From Firmicutes bacterium UBA3572 (GTDB lineage Bacteria > Bacillota > Desulfotomaculia > Desulfotomaculales > Desulforudaceae), in assembly GCA_002375985.1 (NCBI GenBank), contig DFNH01000034.1:44987-108986 (forward strand): a stretch of 64,000 nt of DNA, read 5' to 3'. Below are positions 41,636 to 50,513 of this stretch, in pieces. Below the pieces are notes generated by a model. It did no database searches. It was not told the origin of the DNA and saw nothing but the letters and a program-made list of their open reading frames with translations. Both the position numbers and the translations under genes were made by a program. Position 1 is the first letter of the stretch, and each line of letters starts with the position of its first letter.

Positions 41636-42613
41636 GTGAAAACGGCCGTGTTGGAACTTTTGAAAAGCCACCGCGGGGATTTTGTCTCCGGGGAGCAGAT
41701 CGCCAGGGACCTGAACATCTCCCGCACCGCGGTATGGAAACACATCTCTGCCCTCCGGGAGGAAGGTTACCGGATCGAGTCCCGCAGCCGGCGGGGCTAC
41801 CGCCTGCAGGGCGTAACTGATCTACTTGTGCCCGGAGAGGTACTGACCGGTCTTGCGACCCGTTTTTGCGGGCGTCCCTATTACTATTACCCGAGTTTGG
41901 TGTCTACCAATAATACTGCCAAAGAACTGGCACGGAAAGGCGTGCCGGAGGGAACCACGGTGCTGGCTGAGGAACAGTCCGGAGGCCGGGGACGTCTGGG
42001 CCGCAACTGGTATTCCCCGCGGGGCGGGCTCTGGTTTTCGGTAGTCTTGCGCCCGCCGTTGCACCCCGCGCGAGGGTCCGAGGCTACGTTTGTCGCCGCG
42101 GTGGCTGGGGCTGAGGCTCTGCATAATTACTTGAAAACCGCGGAGATCGGCATCAAGTGGCCGAACGATTTCTTATGGCAAGGCAAAAAACTGGGCGGGA
42201 TTCTTACGGAACTGACCGGCGAGATGGACCGGATCAGCTACCTGATAATAGGTATCGGCTTGAACGTCAACCTTGATCCGCACAAGTTTCCCCCAGAAAT
42301 CAACGCCCGGGTTACCTCGTTGCGGCAAATCGTTGGGCGGGACGTGGACCGTGCCGAACTGCTGCGCCGCTTGTTGGCGGCCCTGGAAGGCTGGTACCTG
42401 GTGTGGCGGGAGGATGGCTTCGCCCCCGTGCGCGCCGCCTGGAAACGATATAATGCCTGTCTGGACCGTACCTTGCGGGTGTCTACGCCGGAAGGTGAGT
42501 TGGTGGGACAGGCTGTGGACGTGGACCTTGACGGAGCGCTGCTGCTCGAGACCGGTGGGAGAATCCGGAGAATCGTGACCGGGGAGTTGTTTTTGGAAGG
42601 AGACGTTGGGTAG
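41636..42613 (+). CDS. birA: Biotin-protein ligase/biotin operon repressor
   Basis: Activates biotin and attaches it to carboxylases; the N-terminal winged helix (about 1-60, with ISRTAVWKHISALREEGYRI) can repress biotin genes. The 325-residue protein includes the biotinyl-AMP loop EEQSGGRGRLGRNWYSP and IKWPNDFLWQGKKLGGILTE, followed by the C-terminal SH3-like BPL domain. GTG start. No bio gene is in the window. coaX begins one base after its stop. Confidence 0.96.
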   Translation: MKTAVLELLKSHRGDFVSGEQIARDLNISRTAVWKHISALREEGYRIESRSRRGYRLQGVTDLLVPGEVLTGLATRFCGRPYYYYPSLVSTNNTAKELARKGVPEGTTVLAEEQSGGRGRLGRNWYSPRGGLWFSVVLRPPLHPARGSEATFVAAVAGAEALHNYLKTAEIGIKWPNDFLWQGKKLGGILTELTGEMDRISYLIIGIGLNVNLDPHKFPPEINARVTSLRQIVGRDVDRAELLRRLLAALEGWYLVWREDGFAPVRAAWKRYNACLDRTLRVSTPEGELVGQAVDVDLDGALLLETGGRIRRIVTGELFLEGDVG

Positions 42614-42614
42614 C

Positions 42615-43391
42615 ATGCTTTTGGTCATGGACGTGGGCAATACGAACATTGTCCTGGGTGTTTACGACGGGGATGCGCTGAAAGCGCACTGGCGCCTGAG
42701 CACGCAGCGTCACTGGACGGCGGACGAGTTTGGAATCCTGCTCAAACAGCTGTTGCAGGACCAAGGACTGGGGCCGGCAGATATCCAGGCGCTGGTGGTG
42801 TCCTCGGTGGTCCCGCCCTTAAACCCGACCATTGAACGTGCCGGACGCCATTACTTCGGTTTCCCGCCGCTGTTTGTGGGACCCGGAATCCGGACGGGTA
42901 TGCCCATTAAATACGAAAATCCCCGGGACGTCGGCGCCGACCGCATTGTTAACGCGATTGCGGCGCAGGAACTGTACGGTGTGCCCCTGATTCTGGTGGA
43001 TTTCGGCACGGCCATCACCTTCTGCGCGGTTTCGGTGCGTGGTGAGTACCTGGGGGGCGTCATCGTGCCGGGGATCGAAATCTCCTGCGAGGCACTATTC
43101 GCGCGGGCGGCCAGGCTGCCCCGGGTGGAGTTGGTGCGGCCGCCGCAGGTAATCGGGCGAAACACCGTGCACAGCATACAGTCCGGGATTGTCTACGGTT
43201 ACGCGGGGCTGGTGGACAGCATCGTGCGCCGGATGCGGGCGGAGATGGAAGGGAACCCGCGGGTGGTGGCCACCGGCGGCGGGGCCGAAATGATCGCCCG
43301 GGAGTGTGAAACCATCGAGACGGTGGACCAGTTTCTCACCCTGTGGGGACTGAGACTGATCTATGCGCGCAACCAGCCTGGTGAAAAATAG
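42615..43391 (+). CDS. coaX: Type III pantothenate kinase
   Basis: First committed step of CoA synthesis, acting on the product of PanC. The 258-residue protein of the acetate kinase/Hsp70 fold begins MLLVMDVGNTNIVLGVYDG. It has GADRIVNAIAA, LVDFGTAITFCAV (phosphate motif 2) and VVATGGGAEMI. ATG 42615, with GGAAGGAG upstream; couples to birA. Length is normal. Confidence 0.96.
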   Translation: MLLVMDVGNTNIVLGVYDGDALKAHWRLSTQRHWTADEFGILLKQLLQDQGLGPADIQALVVSSVVPPLNPTIERAGRHYFGFPPLFVGPGIRTGMPIKYENPRDVGADRIVNAIAAQELYGVPLILVDFGTAITFCAVSVRGEYLGGVIVPGIEISCEALFARAARLPRVELVRPPQVIGRNTVHSIQSGIVYGYAGLVDSIVRRMRAEMEGNPRVVATGGGAEMIARECETIETVDQFLTLWGLRLIYARNQPGEK

Positions 43392-43550
43392 AGGAAAACG
43401 GGGACAGCCCTCACGCCGTTCTAACGACCGGCACCACGAAGAATGGAAATCCCTTTCGGCAGACTCTCGCTCGCATGGGCGGATGGTAGCGGCGGAATCG
43501 TTGAAGGGGATAGCCCACTCACGGTTTTAGCGTGTAGAGGGGGAGATTTT

Positions 43551-44534
43551 TTGACCTTCAAGATCGGCAGGTTGACCCTCGCCAACCGGGTGGTGGCGGC
43601 ACCCATGGCCGGGATAACCGACCGTGCTTTCCGGGATCTCGCCCGGGAGATGGGTGCGGGGCTCACTTGTACCGAAATGATTTCGGCCCAGGCCTTAATT
43701 CACGGTAGCCGCAAGACCGCGTGGCTCCTGGACATTGCCGGAGAGCACCCGATTTCGGTCCAGCTTTTCGGGTCCGACCCCCTGGTATTGGCGCGGGCGG
43801 CCCAGATGGTCGTTGACGCGGGAGCCGATGTGGTCGATCTAAATATGGGTTGTCCTACGCCCAAGATCGTGAAACACGGTGAGGGCTGTGCCCTGATGCG
43901 CGATCCGCAGCGGGCCGGGGAAATCGTGGCCGCCGTGGCGGCCGCCGTTTCGGTACCGGTTACGGTGAAGATGCGCAAGGGTTGGGATGAGGGTTACCCC
44001 GATGCGGTGGTGTTGGCCCGGGTGGCGGCCGCCGCCGGGGCGGCCGCCGTAACGGTCCACGGCCGCCTGCGTGCGGAGTTTTTCAGTGGACAGGCCGACT
44101 GGAACATCATCCGGGCGGTAAAAAACGCCGTGCCGATTCCGGTCATCGGTAACGGCGATGTCCGTAGCGGCAAGGACGCCGCGCGGATGCTGGACGTCAC
44201 CGGTTGCGACGCGGTAATGATCGGCCGGGCGGCGCGGGGTAACCCGTGGATCTTTCGTAATGTCCTCCACTACCTGGAGACCGGACAGGAATTGCCGCCA
44301 CCGACCCCCGATGAGCGGGTGGCGATGGCCTTTCGCCACTTTGATCTGTTGCTTCGCTACAAAGGCGAAGCCAAAGCCGTACTGGAGATGCGTAAGCACC
44401 TGGCTTGGTACACGCGGGGTCTGCGTGGGGCGGCGCGGCTGCGGGCGCGCTTGCATACGGCCGATTCGGCGGCGGCGGTACGCGCCCTGATCGCCGGTAT
44501 GGCGTCTGCCGGCCAACCAGAAGAAGGTTTCTAG
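43551..44534 (+). CDS. dusB: tRNA-dihydrouridine synthase
   Basis: FMN enzyme that reduces specific uridines in tRNA. About 327 residues: FMN site VAAPMAGITDRAFRDLA, catalytic-cysteine motif LNMGCPTPKIVKHGEGCAL, VTVKMRKGW, VTVHGR and IGNGDVRSG. TTG 43551 is six bases after GGGGGAG. A longer in-frame reading from 43443 crosses a region without homology and is rejected. In Bacillus dusB also sits near folK and lysS. Confidence 0.94.
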   Translation: MTFKIGRLTLANRVVAAPMAGITDRAFRDLAREMGAGLTCTEMISAQALIHGSRKTAWLLDIAGEHPISVQLFGSDPLVLARAAQMVVDAGADVVDLNMGCPTPKIVKHGEGCALMRDPQRAGEIVAAVAAAVSVPVTVKMRKGWDEGYPDAVVLARVAAAAGAAAVTVHGRLRAEFFSGQADWNIIRAVKNAVPIPVIGNGDVRSGKDAARMLDVTGCDAVMIGRAARGNPWIFRNVLHYLETGQELPPPTPDERVAMAFRHFDLLLRYKGEAKAVLEMRKHLAWYTRGLRGAARLRARLHTADSAAAVRALIAGMASAGQPEEGF

Positions 44535-44563
44535 CAAGCTTGCCACAAGGAGCATTTGCCTTT

Positions 44564-45538
44564 ATGATTACCGTCTTTTTACTTTTAGGGGCCGGGCTTT
44601 TGCTGTTACTTGCCGGGGCGGAGTGGCTCGTGCGGGGGAGCAGCCGCCTGGCGGTTGCTATGGGTATCTCTCCACTGGTCATCGGGTTGACAATCGTTGC
44701 TTTCGGTACTTCGGCACCGGAACTGGCCACCAGCGTGTTTGCCGCTTACCACGGGCGGGGTGATATCGCCCTGGGTAACGTGGTGGGGAGCAATATCGCC
44801 AATATCGGGCTGGTCCTCGGGCTGGCCGGGCTGCTACGTCCGATCATTGTGCAAGACTCACTAAACGACCGTTTGATCCCGTTCTTATTGATCATTTCGG
44901 TCATCCTTTGGTTTTTTGGCCGCTCACTAGACTTTTCACGCGTCGAGGGGCTTGTTTTTCTCGGTCTTTTTGCCGGCTACATCTGGTACTGTTTGCAAGC
45001 GCTGGTGTGGCGCACCGGCAAAAAAAAGGTTTCCCGCCGGCGGCCGGCGGGTGGTGAGGGTCCCGCTACTGTTCCCGGCGGAAGCAGTTCCCTATACAAG
45101 CCTGCCTTGCTGGTGATAGCCGGTTTGGCGATGCTCGGTGCGGGCGCCGAATTCTTGGTGCGAGGGGCGGTGCAATTCGCCCAGTTGGTAGGGGTGAGCG
45201 AAGCGGTGGTTGGGGTAACGGTCGTCGCCCTGGGCACCTCCCTGCCGGAACTAGCGGCGGCGGTAGTCGCCGCCGCCCGCAAAATGCCCTCCCTGGCCCT
45301 CGGCAACATTGTCGGTAGTAACATTTTTAATATTCTGGCCATCACCGGATTTTCGGCGGCCGTCTTTCCCTTTGCGGTGTCCTCGCCGCTTGTCGCTTTT
45401 TCGGTGCCGGCCATGCTGGTTTTCACCGTGTTGTTGATGATCATCTGCTACACCCGCAAGGCGGTTAGCCGTGGCGAAGCGGGTTTGGCGTTGTTGCTAA
45501 CCATCCTGTATGTGGTTCTGCTTTTACGTTACGGTTAA
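44564..45538 (+). CDS. Ca2+/Na+ antiporter, CaCA family (YrbG-like)
   Basis: Membrane exchanger with two inverted alpha repeats. The 324-residue protein has about ten helices. Each half carries the family cation motif: GTSAPELATSVFAAYHG with GNVVGSNIANIGLVLG in the first, and GTSLPELAAAVVAA with GNIVGSNIFNILAITG in the second. A basic cytoplasmic loop (TGKKKVSRRRPAGGEGP) separates the halves. ATG start about 30 bases after dusB. Ion specificity unproven. Confidence 0.93.
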   Translation: MITVFLLLGAGLLLLLAGAEWLVRGSSRLAVAMGISPLVIGLTIVAFGTSAPELATSVFAAYHGRGDIALGNVVGSNIANIGLVLGLAGLLRPIIVQDSLNDRLIPFLLIISVILWFFGRSLDFSRVEGLVFLGLFAGYIWYCLQALVWRTGKKKVSRRRPAGGEGPATVPGGSSSLYKPALLVIAGLAMLGAGAEFLVRGAVQFAQLVGVSEAVVGVTVVALGTSLPELAAAVVAAARKMPSLALGNIVGSNIFNILAITGFSAAVFPFAVSSPLVAFSVPAMLVFTVLLMIICYTRKAVSRGEAGLALLLTILYVVLLLRYG

Positions 45539-45628
45539 AAAGGTCTGACGCAGTCGTCAGCCTTCTTCTTGCCAAGGGAGCGGTGTCGTTGCTAAAATGA
45601 GTTACTGGCTATGTAGGAGGGTAACAGC

Positions 45629-46726
45629 TTGGACCGTTTCGCCTTTATGATTCATCCCCTGAGTGTGGAAGATGTGGCCCGCAAGTTTAAATTCGCCCGG
45701 CGGCTTCCGGAACGCTGGGTGGAGGCGGCCCTGCGGTACCTGCCGCCGGTGACCGCGTCCGAAATTACCGGCATCCGGTCGGCGTACGGGGAAATTGCGG
45801 GTTGGTTCGTGGGTTGCCCGCTGACCGCGCGGCAGATTATGCAACTTGATCCCGATTACGTCCTGCGCAGGGTGATCCAGACCGGGCGGAAGGCCGAAAA
45901 GCTGGGGGCGAAGATCCTGGGCCTGGGCGCTTTCACTAAGGTGGTTGGGGACGCGGGCCTATCGGTGGCCAAGGCCCTGGACATTCCGGTAACCACCGGG
46001 AACAGTTACACGGTGGCCACCGCCATTCAGGGGACCCGAGAAGCGGCGCGCCTGATGGGGCATGATTTGGCCGAGGCGGAGATTGTGGTGGTGGGGGCCG
46101 CCGGCGCGATCGGGTCGGTCTGTGCCCGGATCCTGGCCCGGGAAGCAAAGTACTTGACGCTGGTGGGACGTAACCGCGAGCGATTGGAGTTGGTGGCCGA
46201 CGCGATTATGTCCGACTGCGGCCTGGCCGTCCGGATTACGGATGATCTGGTGTCTGCTCTCCGGCGGGCCGACGTGATCATCACCGTAACCAGTGCGGTG
46301 GACGCCATCATCGAACCGGAACACCTCAAGCCCGGGGCGGTGGTCTGCGATGTGGCCCGGCCGCGGGATGTCTCCCGGCGGGTCGTGGAGGTTAGAGACG
46401 ACGTGCTGGTGGTGGAGGGCGGCGTGGTGGAAGTGCCGGGTGAAGTCAATTTTAATCTTGATTTCGGCTTCCCGGTCCGCACTTGCTACGCCTGCATGGC
46501 CGAAACCATGATTTTGACGCTGGAAAAGCGGTTCGAGAGCTTTACCCTGGGCCGCGAATTGACGGTACGACAGGTGGAGGAGATTTCGGCCCTGGCCGCC
46601 AAGCACGGGTTCAAGCTGGCTGGATTCCGCAGTTTTGAACGGGCTGTGACCCCGGACACCATTGCACGCATCGCCGAAAACGCCAGAAGACGACTTGACA
46701 AGGGAGCAGCTGCTCATTATAATTGA
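45629..46726 (+). CDS. Acyl-ACP-reductase-like NAD(P)-dependent oxidoreductase
   Basis: Homologous in layout to cyanobacterial long-chain acyl-ACP reductase (AAR), which makes fatty aldehydes. The 365-residue protein has an N-terminal substrate domain with GLGAFTKVVGDAG and TTGNSYTVAT, a Rossmann fold with IVVVGAAGAIGSVCARILAR and LVGRNRERLE, and CYACMAETMILTLE at 286-299, where C289 falls where the AAR catalytic cysteine is expected. TTG start with GTAGGAGGG. No aldehyde decarbonylase gene is nearby, so alkane production is not implied; a role in fatty aldehyde, wax or plasmalogen-type chemistry is inference. Confidence 0.75.
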   Translation: MDRFAFMIHPLSVEDVARKFKFARRLPERWVEAALRYLPPVTASEITGIRSAYGEIAGWFVGCPLTARQIMQLDPDYVLRRVIQTGRKAEKLGAKILGLGAFTKVVGDAGLSVAKALDIPVTTGNSYTVATAIQGTREAARLMGHDLAEAEIVVVGAAGAIGSVCARILAREAKYLTLVGRNRERLELVADAIMSDCGLAVRITDDLVSALRRADVIITVTSAVDAIIEPEHLKPGAVVCDVARPRDVSRRVVEVRDDVLVVEGGVVEVPGEVNFNLDFGFPVRTCYACMAETMILTLEKRFESFTLGRELTVRQVEEISALAAKHGFKLAGFRSFERAVTPDTIARIAENARRRLDKGAAAHYN

Positions 46727-46748
46727 CCAAAGCTTTGCCGAAATGGGA

Positions 46749-46774
46749 GGCACTGCCGGATAGCGTGCAGTGCC
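46749..46774 (+). other. Hairpin upstream of greA
   Basis: Eight-base perfect arms GGCACTGC and GCAGTGCC with a ten-base loop, 117 bases before greA and 23 bases after the reductase gene. No T run follows, so it is not a clear terminator. Confidence 0.45.
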
Positions 46775-46890
46775 TAAAACTTTGCCCGGTGTATAAGCGG
46801 ACACCTGGATGTATATATATGTTTTTGTGTTCGGCGTGGCTGAACATTCCCGGGGGTACAGAAACTCTCTGGTGTAAGGGGTAGAGGCAC

Positions 46891-47373
46891 GTGGCGGAGA
46901 CATTGAGCAAAGATGTACTGCTGACGGTTGAGGGGTTAAAGAAGCTGGAGGAGGAACTGGAATACTTAAAGTCGGTACGGCGCCGGGAGGTAGCCGAGCG
47001 CATCAAACAGGCCATTGAGTTCGGGGATATTACCGACAGCTCCGAATACGAGGACGCCAAGAACGAACAGGCGTTTATCGAGGGCCGCATTATCACGCTG
47101 GAAAAGACGCTGCGTAACGCCAGGGTTGTTGATGCCGAAGAGGTAAATGCGGGCGAGGTTCAGATCGGATCCACCGTGTTGCTTAGGGATCTGGAAGGGG
47201 GCGCCGAATTCGAGTACACTATTGTCGGTTCCATGGAGGCCGAACCCGGCACCAAAAAGATCTCGCACGAATCGCCCGTGGGCCGGGCCATTCTCGGCCG
47301 GCAGGTGGGCAGTGTGGTCGAAGTAGAGGTGCCGGCCGGAACGGTGAAGTACCAGATCGTGGCCATTTCCTGA
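46891..47373 (+). CDS. greA: Transcription elongation factor GreA
   Basis: Rescues backtracked RNA polymerase by stimulating transcript cleavage. The 160-residue protein has the N-terminal coiled coil with tip residues in FGDITDSSEYEDAKNEQ (D and E in the positions of the GDLSENAEY tip) and the C-terminal FKBP-like domain (ISHESPVGRAILGRQVGSVV). GTG start. lysS follows after 35 bases, as in many Firmicutes. Confidence 0.96.
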   Translation: MAETLSKDVLLTVEGLKKLEEELEYLKSVRRREVAERIKQAIEFGDITDSSEYEDAKNEQAFIEGRIITLEKTLRNARVVDAEEVNAGEVQIGSTVLLRDLEGGAEFEYTIVGSMEAEPGTKKISHESPVGRAILGRQVGSVVEVEVPAGTVKYQIVAIS

Positions 47374-47408
47374 TCGGTGTTTTCATCTGGCACGGAGGTA
47401 ACGAACCA

Positions 47409-48878
47409 TTGCACGACCAGGATTTAAACGAGCTTTTGAAGGTTCGGCGCGAAAAGCTTTCCGATTTGCAAAAAAGGGGTATTCCGCCCTATGGCGGTAG
47501 CTACAAACGTACCCACCTGGCCGCCGTAGTGGTGAACGAATTTGAGCGACTAGAGGGGCAGGAAGTAAGCCTCGCCGGTCGCCTGATGGCCAAGCGCGGA
47601 CACGGCAAGGCCACCTTTGCTGATCTGCAGGACAGTTCCGGGAAAGTGCAGCTTTATGTCCAGTTGAACCAGGTGGGCCAGGACCGGTACGAAATCTTTA
47701 AACTGCTGGACATCGGCGATATCATCGGGGTGCGGGGTACCGTATTCCGCACCCGGATGGGCGAAGTTACCGTATCGGTCTCGGACTTCGTATTGCTGGC
47801 CAAATCTCTGCGTCCCTTGCCCGAGAAGTGGCACGGCCTAAAAGACGTGGAGCTCCGTTACCGGCAACGCTACCTCGATTTGATCGTCAACTCCGAAAGC
47901 CGGCGGGTGTTTGTCACCCGCAGCCGCGTGGTCGCGGCCATGCGCCGCTACCTGGACGAGCGCGGTTTCCTGGAAGTAGAAACCCCGATGATGCAGAGCA
48001 TCGCCGGCGGCGCGGCCGCCCGGCCGTTCATCACGTACCACAACGCGCTCGATATGCAGCTTTACCTGCGCATTGCCCCGGAATTATACCTGAAGCGGCT
48101 CTTGGTGGGCGGCTTCGAGAAGGTGTACGAAATCAACCGCAACTTCCGCAACGAGGGCGTATCCACGCGGCACAACCCCGAGTTCACGATGCTCGAGCTT
48201 TACCAGGCCTACGCGGACTACACCGACATGATGCGCCTCACCGAAGAGCTGCTGTTCCACGTGGTGAACACGGTGCTGGAAACAACCGCGATTTCTTACC
48301 AGGGAACGGAGATCGGTTTTGTGCCGCCGTGGCCGCGGCTGGGCATGCTGGAAGCCGTCAAACGGCACACGGGGGTCGATTTCGGGCCCCTGGACGCCGA
48401 AGGGGCACGCAATGCGGTGCGCGGCCTGGGCCTGGATGCAGAAGGGCGCCTTTCCTGGGGGGAGGCGGTCAACCTGGCCTTCGAAGAAATGGTCCAACCA
48501 TCCCTGGTGCAGCCGACCTTCATCCTTGACTACCCTCTGGACATTTCTCCCCTGGCCAAGAAAAAGCCGGACGATCCCCGGCTGACGTACCGCTTCGAAC
48601 TCTTCATCAACGGCTGGGAAATCGCCAACGCCTTTTCCGAGCTCAACGATCCGCTCGACCAGTACGCGCGGTTCGTTGCTCAACTGGAGAAGCGGCGCGC
48701 CGGGGACGAGGAGGCGCACGCCATGGATGAGGACTTCGTTACCGCCCTGGAGTACGGCATGCCCCCCGCCGGCGGGCTGGGCATCGGCATCGACCGCCTG
48801 GTCATGCTGCTTACCGATTCTCCCTCCATCCGCGACGTCATCCTCTTCCCCCTGATGCGGCCGCGCGGAGAGGAATAG
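47409..48878 (+). CDS. lysS: Lysyl-tRNA synthetase, class II
   Basis: Charges tRNA-Lys. The 489-residue protein has the N-terminal OB-fold anticodon domain (about 55-150, LAGRLMAKRGHGKATFADLQ), and class II motifs 2 (NRNFRNEGVSTRHNPEFTML) and 3 (GLGIGIDRLVMLLTDSPSIR). TTG start behind CACGGAGG. Length is normal. Confidence 0.97.
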   Translation: MHDQDLNELLKVRREKLSDLQKRGIPPYGGSYKRTHLAAVVVNEFERLEGQEVSLAGRLMAKRGHGKATFADLQDSSGKVQLYVQLNQVGQDRYEIFKLLDIGDIIGVRGTVFRTRMGEVTVSVSDFVLLAKSLRPLPEKWHGLKDVELRYRQRYLDLIVNSESRRVFVTRSRVVAAMRRYLDERGFLEVETPMMQSIAGGAAARPFITYHNALDMQLYLRIAPELYLKRLLVGGFEKVYEINRNFRNEGVSTRHNPEFTMLELYQAYADYTDMMRLTEELLFHVVNTVLETTAISYQGTEIGFVPPWPRLGMLEAVKRHTGVDFGPLDAEGARNAVRGLGLDAEGRLSWGEAVNLAFEEMVQPSLVQPTFILDYPLDISPLAKKKPDDPRLTYRFELFINGWEIANAFSELNDPLDQYARFVAQLEKRRAGDEEAHAMDEDFVTALEYGMPPAGGLGIGIDRLVMLLTDSPSIRDVILFPLMRPRGEE

Positions 48879-48896
48879 AAAACCGGGGGTGAACCA

Positions 48897-49862
48897 ATGC
48901 GCATTCTCGTGACCGGGGGGGCCGGGTTTATCGGTTCCCACGTGGTGGACGCGTTGATCGCCGCGGGCCACGATGTGATTGTGGTGGACAACCTCGCGGC
49001 GGGCAAACGCGAGAACGTAAACCCGGCGGCCAAGTTCTACCGCCTGGATATCTGTTCGCCGGAGCTGGCCGACGTTTTGCGGGCCGAGAAGATCGACGTT
49101 GTAAACCACCACGCGGCCCAGATCGACGTGCGGCGCTCGGTTGCAGCTCCCGGCGAGGACGCGCGCATAAACATTCAGGGGCTGCTCAACATACTGGAAA
49201 ACGGCCTGCGGTACGGGGTGCGCGGCGTGATCTTTGCGTCCTCCGGCGGCGTGGTCTACGGCGAGCCGGAAGCGCTGCCGGTGGCGGAAGATTACCCGAA
49301 GGGGCCGCTTTCGCCGTACGGCGTCAGCAAGCTTTGCTCCGAGCACTACCTTTACTGTTTCGCACGGGTGCACGGCCTGCCTTACGTCGCGCTGCGTTAC
49401 GCCAACGTCTACGGGCCGCGGCAGGACCCCGCCGGCGAGGCGGGAGTGGTCGCCATCTTCGGCCGGAAGATGCTGCAGAGGGAAACACCTACCATATACG
49501 GGGACGGGGAGCAGGTGCGCGATTACGTGTACGTCGGCGACGTGGTGCGCGCGAACCTCCTGGCGCTCGCAAAGCTCGGGCAGGGCGGGCAGCCGGCATC
49601 CCCGGACGATTGGGCCTACAACATTGGTACGGGGCAGGAGACATCGGTGAACGCCTTATTTGCTATGCTTGCGGGAATCACGGGGTACACCGGGCGACCT
49701 GTGTACGGTCCCGAGCGCCCCGGCGAACTGAAGAAGATTTACCTTGATGTCACCAGGGCCCGCCGGGAGTTGGGCTGGGTACCGCAGGTGAGCTTGCGGG
49801 AGGGACTTGACCTGACCATGCGGGCGATCGGCGGCGATAAACCGTTGGCAGGTGGTTTATAA
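48897..49862 (+). CDS. NAD-dependent epimerase/dehydratase, UDP-glucose 4-epimerase-like
   Basis: Extended short-chain dehydrogenase acting on nucleotide sugars. The 321-residue protein has the NAD motif LVTGGAGFIGSHVVDALIAA, and the catalytic Y-x3-K in SPYGVSKLCSEHYLYC with SSGGVVYG upstream. RYANVYGPRQDP and RPGELKKIYLDVTRARRELG are GalE/WbpP-type features. ATG 18 bases after lysS. Substrate cannot be fixed from sequence; UDP-glucose or UDP-GlcNAc 4-epimerisation is likeliest. Confidence 0.9.
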   Translation: MRILVTGGAGFIGSHVVDALIAAGHDVIVVDNLAAGKRENVNPAAKFYRLDICSPELADVLRAEKIDVVNHHAAQIDVRRSVAAPGEDARINIQGLLNILENGLRYGVRGVIFASSGGVVYGEPEALPVAEDYPKGPLSPYGVSKLCSEHYLYCFARVHGLPYVALRYANVYGPRQDPAGEAGVVAIFGRKMLQRETPTIYGDGEQVRDYVYVGDVVRANLLALAKLGQGGQPASPDDWAYNIGTGQETSVNALFAMLAGITGYTGRPVYGPERPGELKKIYLDVTRARRELGWVPQVSLREGLDLTMRAIGGDKPLAGGL

Positions 49863-49870
49863 AAAAATAC

Positions 49871-49930
49871 TTGACAACTTGACGAAGCCCGGTTACGATG
49901 GTGGCAAAATATTAGGTGCGGCTAACTTGT
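49871..49930 (+). promoter_or_regulatory. feo operon promoter with DtxR/IdeR-like iron box
   Basis: TTGACA at 49871-49876 and TACGAT at 49894-49899 (17-base spacer) form a sigma-A promoter. TTAGGTGCGGCTAACTTGT at 49912-49930 matches the DtxR/IdeR consensus (TTAGGTTAGGCTAACCTAA) at 14 of 19 positions. Placed just after the expected start of transcription, it would block the promoter when iron is plentiful. Confidence 0.6.
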
Positions 49931-49957
49931 TTGGGTAATCCTACTTAAGTTAAGGAG

Positions 49958-50209
49958 GTGTTAGCTATTACAGCACTGGGCTTACAGCCGTTAAGCCGGC
50001 TCCAACCTGGCTCGCGGGGCAAGGTGGCGCGTGTGAGTGCGACGGGGGGCTTGCGGCGCAGGCTCCTGGAAATGGGATTGGTTGCAGGGACGGAAATTGC
50101 CGTTGATGGTGTAGCACCCCTGGGTGATCCCATTGAGGTAACGGTCAAAGGGTATCACCTGACACTGCGCAGAAATGAGGCAGAAGCCATTTTTGTGGAG
50201 GTAGAGTAG
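49958..50209 (+). CDS. feoA: Ferrous iron transport protein A, copy 1
   Basis: SH3-like cytoplasmic protein that helps FeoB. About 80 residues: LSRLQPGSRGKVARVSATGG then LRRRLLEMGLVAGTEIAV and DPIEVTVKGYHLTLRRNEA are typical. The annotated GTG at 49958 overlaps the ribosome site AAGGAGG itself. A better-spaced start would be the ATT at 49967, eight bases after it. A second feoA follows three bases later. Confidence 0.9.
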   Translation: MLAITALGLQPLSRLQPGSRGKVARVSATGGLRRRLLEMGLVAGTEIAVDGVAPLGDPIEVTVKGYHLTLRRNEAEAIFVEVE

Positions 50210-50211
50210 AA

Positions 50212-50445
50212 TTGGCTGTATTGCCGCTGGGATTACTTGCGCCCGGACAAGGTGGTCTTATCAAGGACATCACAGGTGGTCGCCACATCCGCTGCAGGTT
50301 AACCGAACTGGGATTCATACCTGGAGCAAAGGTGAGGGTATGGCAGAACCAACCGTGGGGGCCATTGATTGTCTCTCTGGGTGACGGGCGGGTAGCTATT
50401 GGGCGCGGCGTAGCCCAGAAAATCCTGGTGGAAGAGGCTCGGTAG
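50212..50445 (+). CDS. feoA: Ferrous iron transport protein A, copy 2
   Basis: Second FeoA domain protein, 77 residues: LLAPGQGGLIKDITGGRHIR then CRLTELGFIPGAKVRVWQNQ. It is diverged from copy 1 but has the same fold and conserved glycines (GRVAIGRGVAQKILV). TTG start with GGAGG upstream. Two small FeoA proteins before FeoB is a common clostridial arrangement. FeoB follows after 68 bases. Confidence 0.92.
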   Translation: MAVLPLGLLAPGQGGLIKDITGGRHIRCRLTELGFIPGAKVRVWQNQPWGPLIVSLGDGRVAIGRGVAQKILVEEAR

Positions 50446-50513
50446 CGCTGCAAGGCATTTATTTTTGCCATAAAAGTTAGACGCCACTAACATAAGCAGG
50501 GGGAGGAGAGATT

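Noticed and set aside
48084..49373. Reverse open frame of 429 codons across lysS and the epimerase
   Set aside because: Overlaps two well-supported genes and has no recognisable domain.
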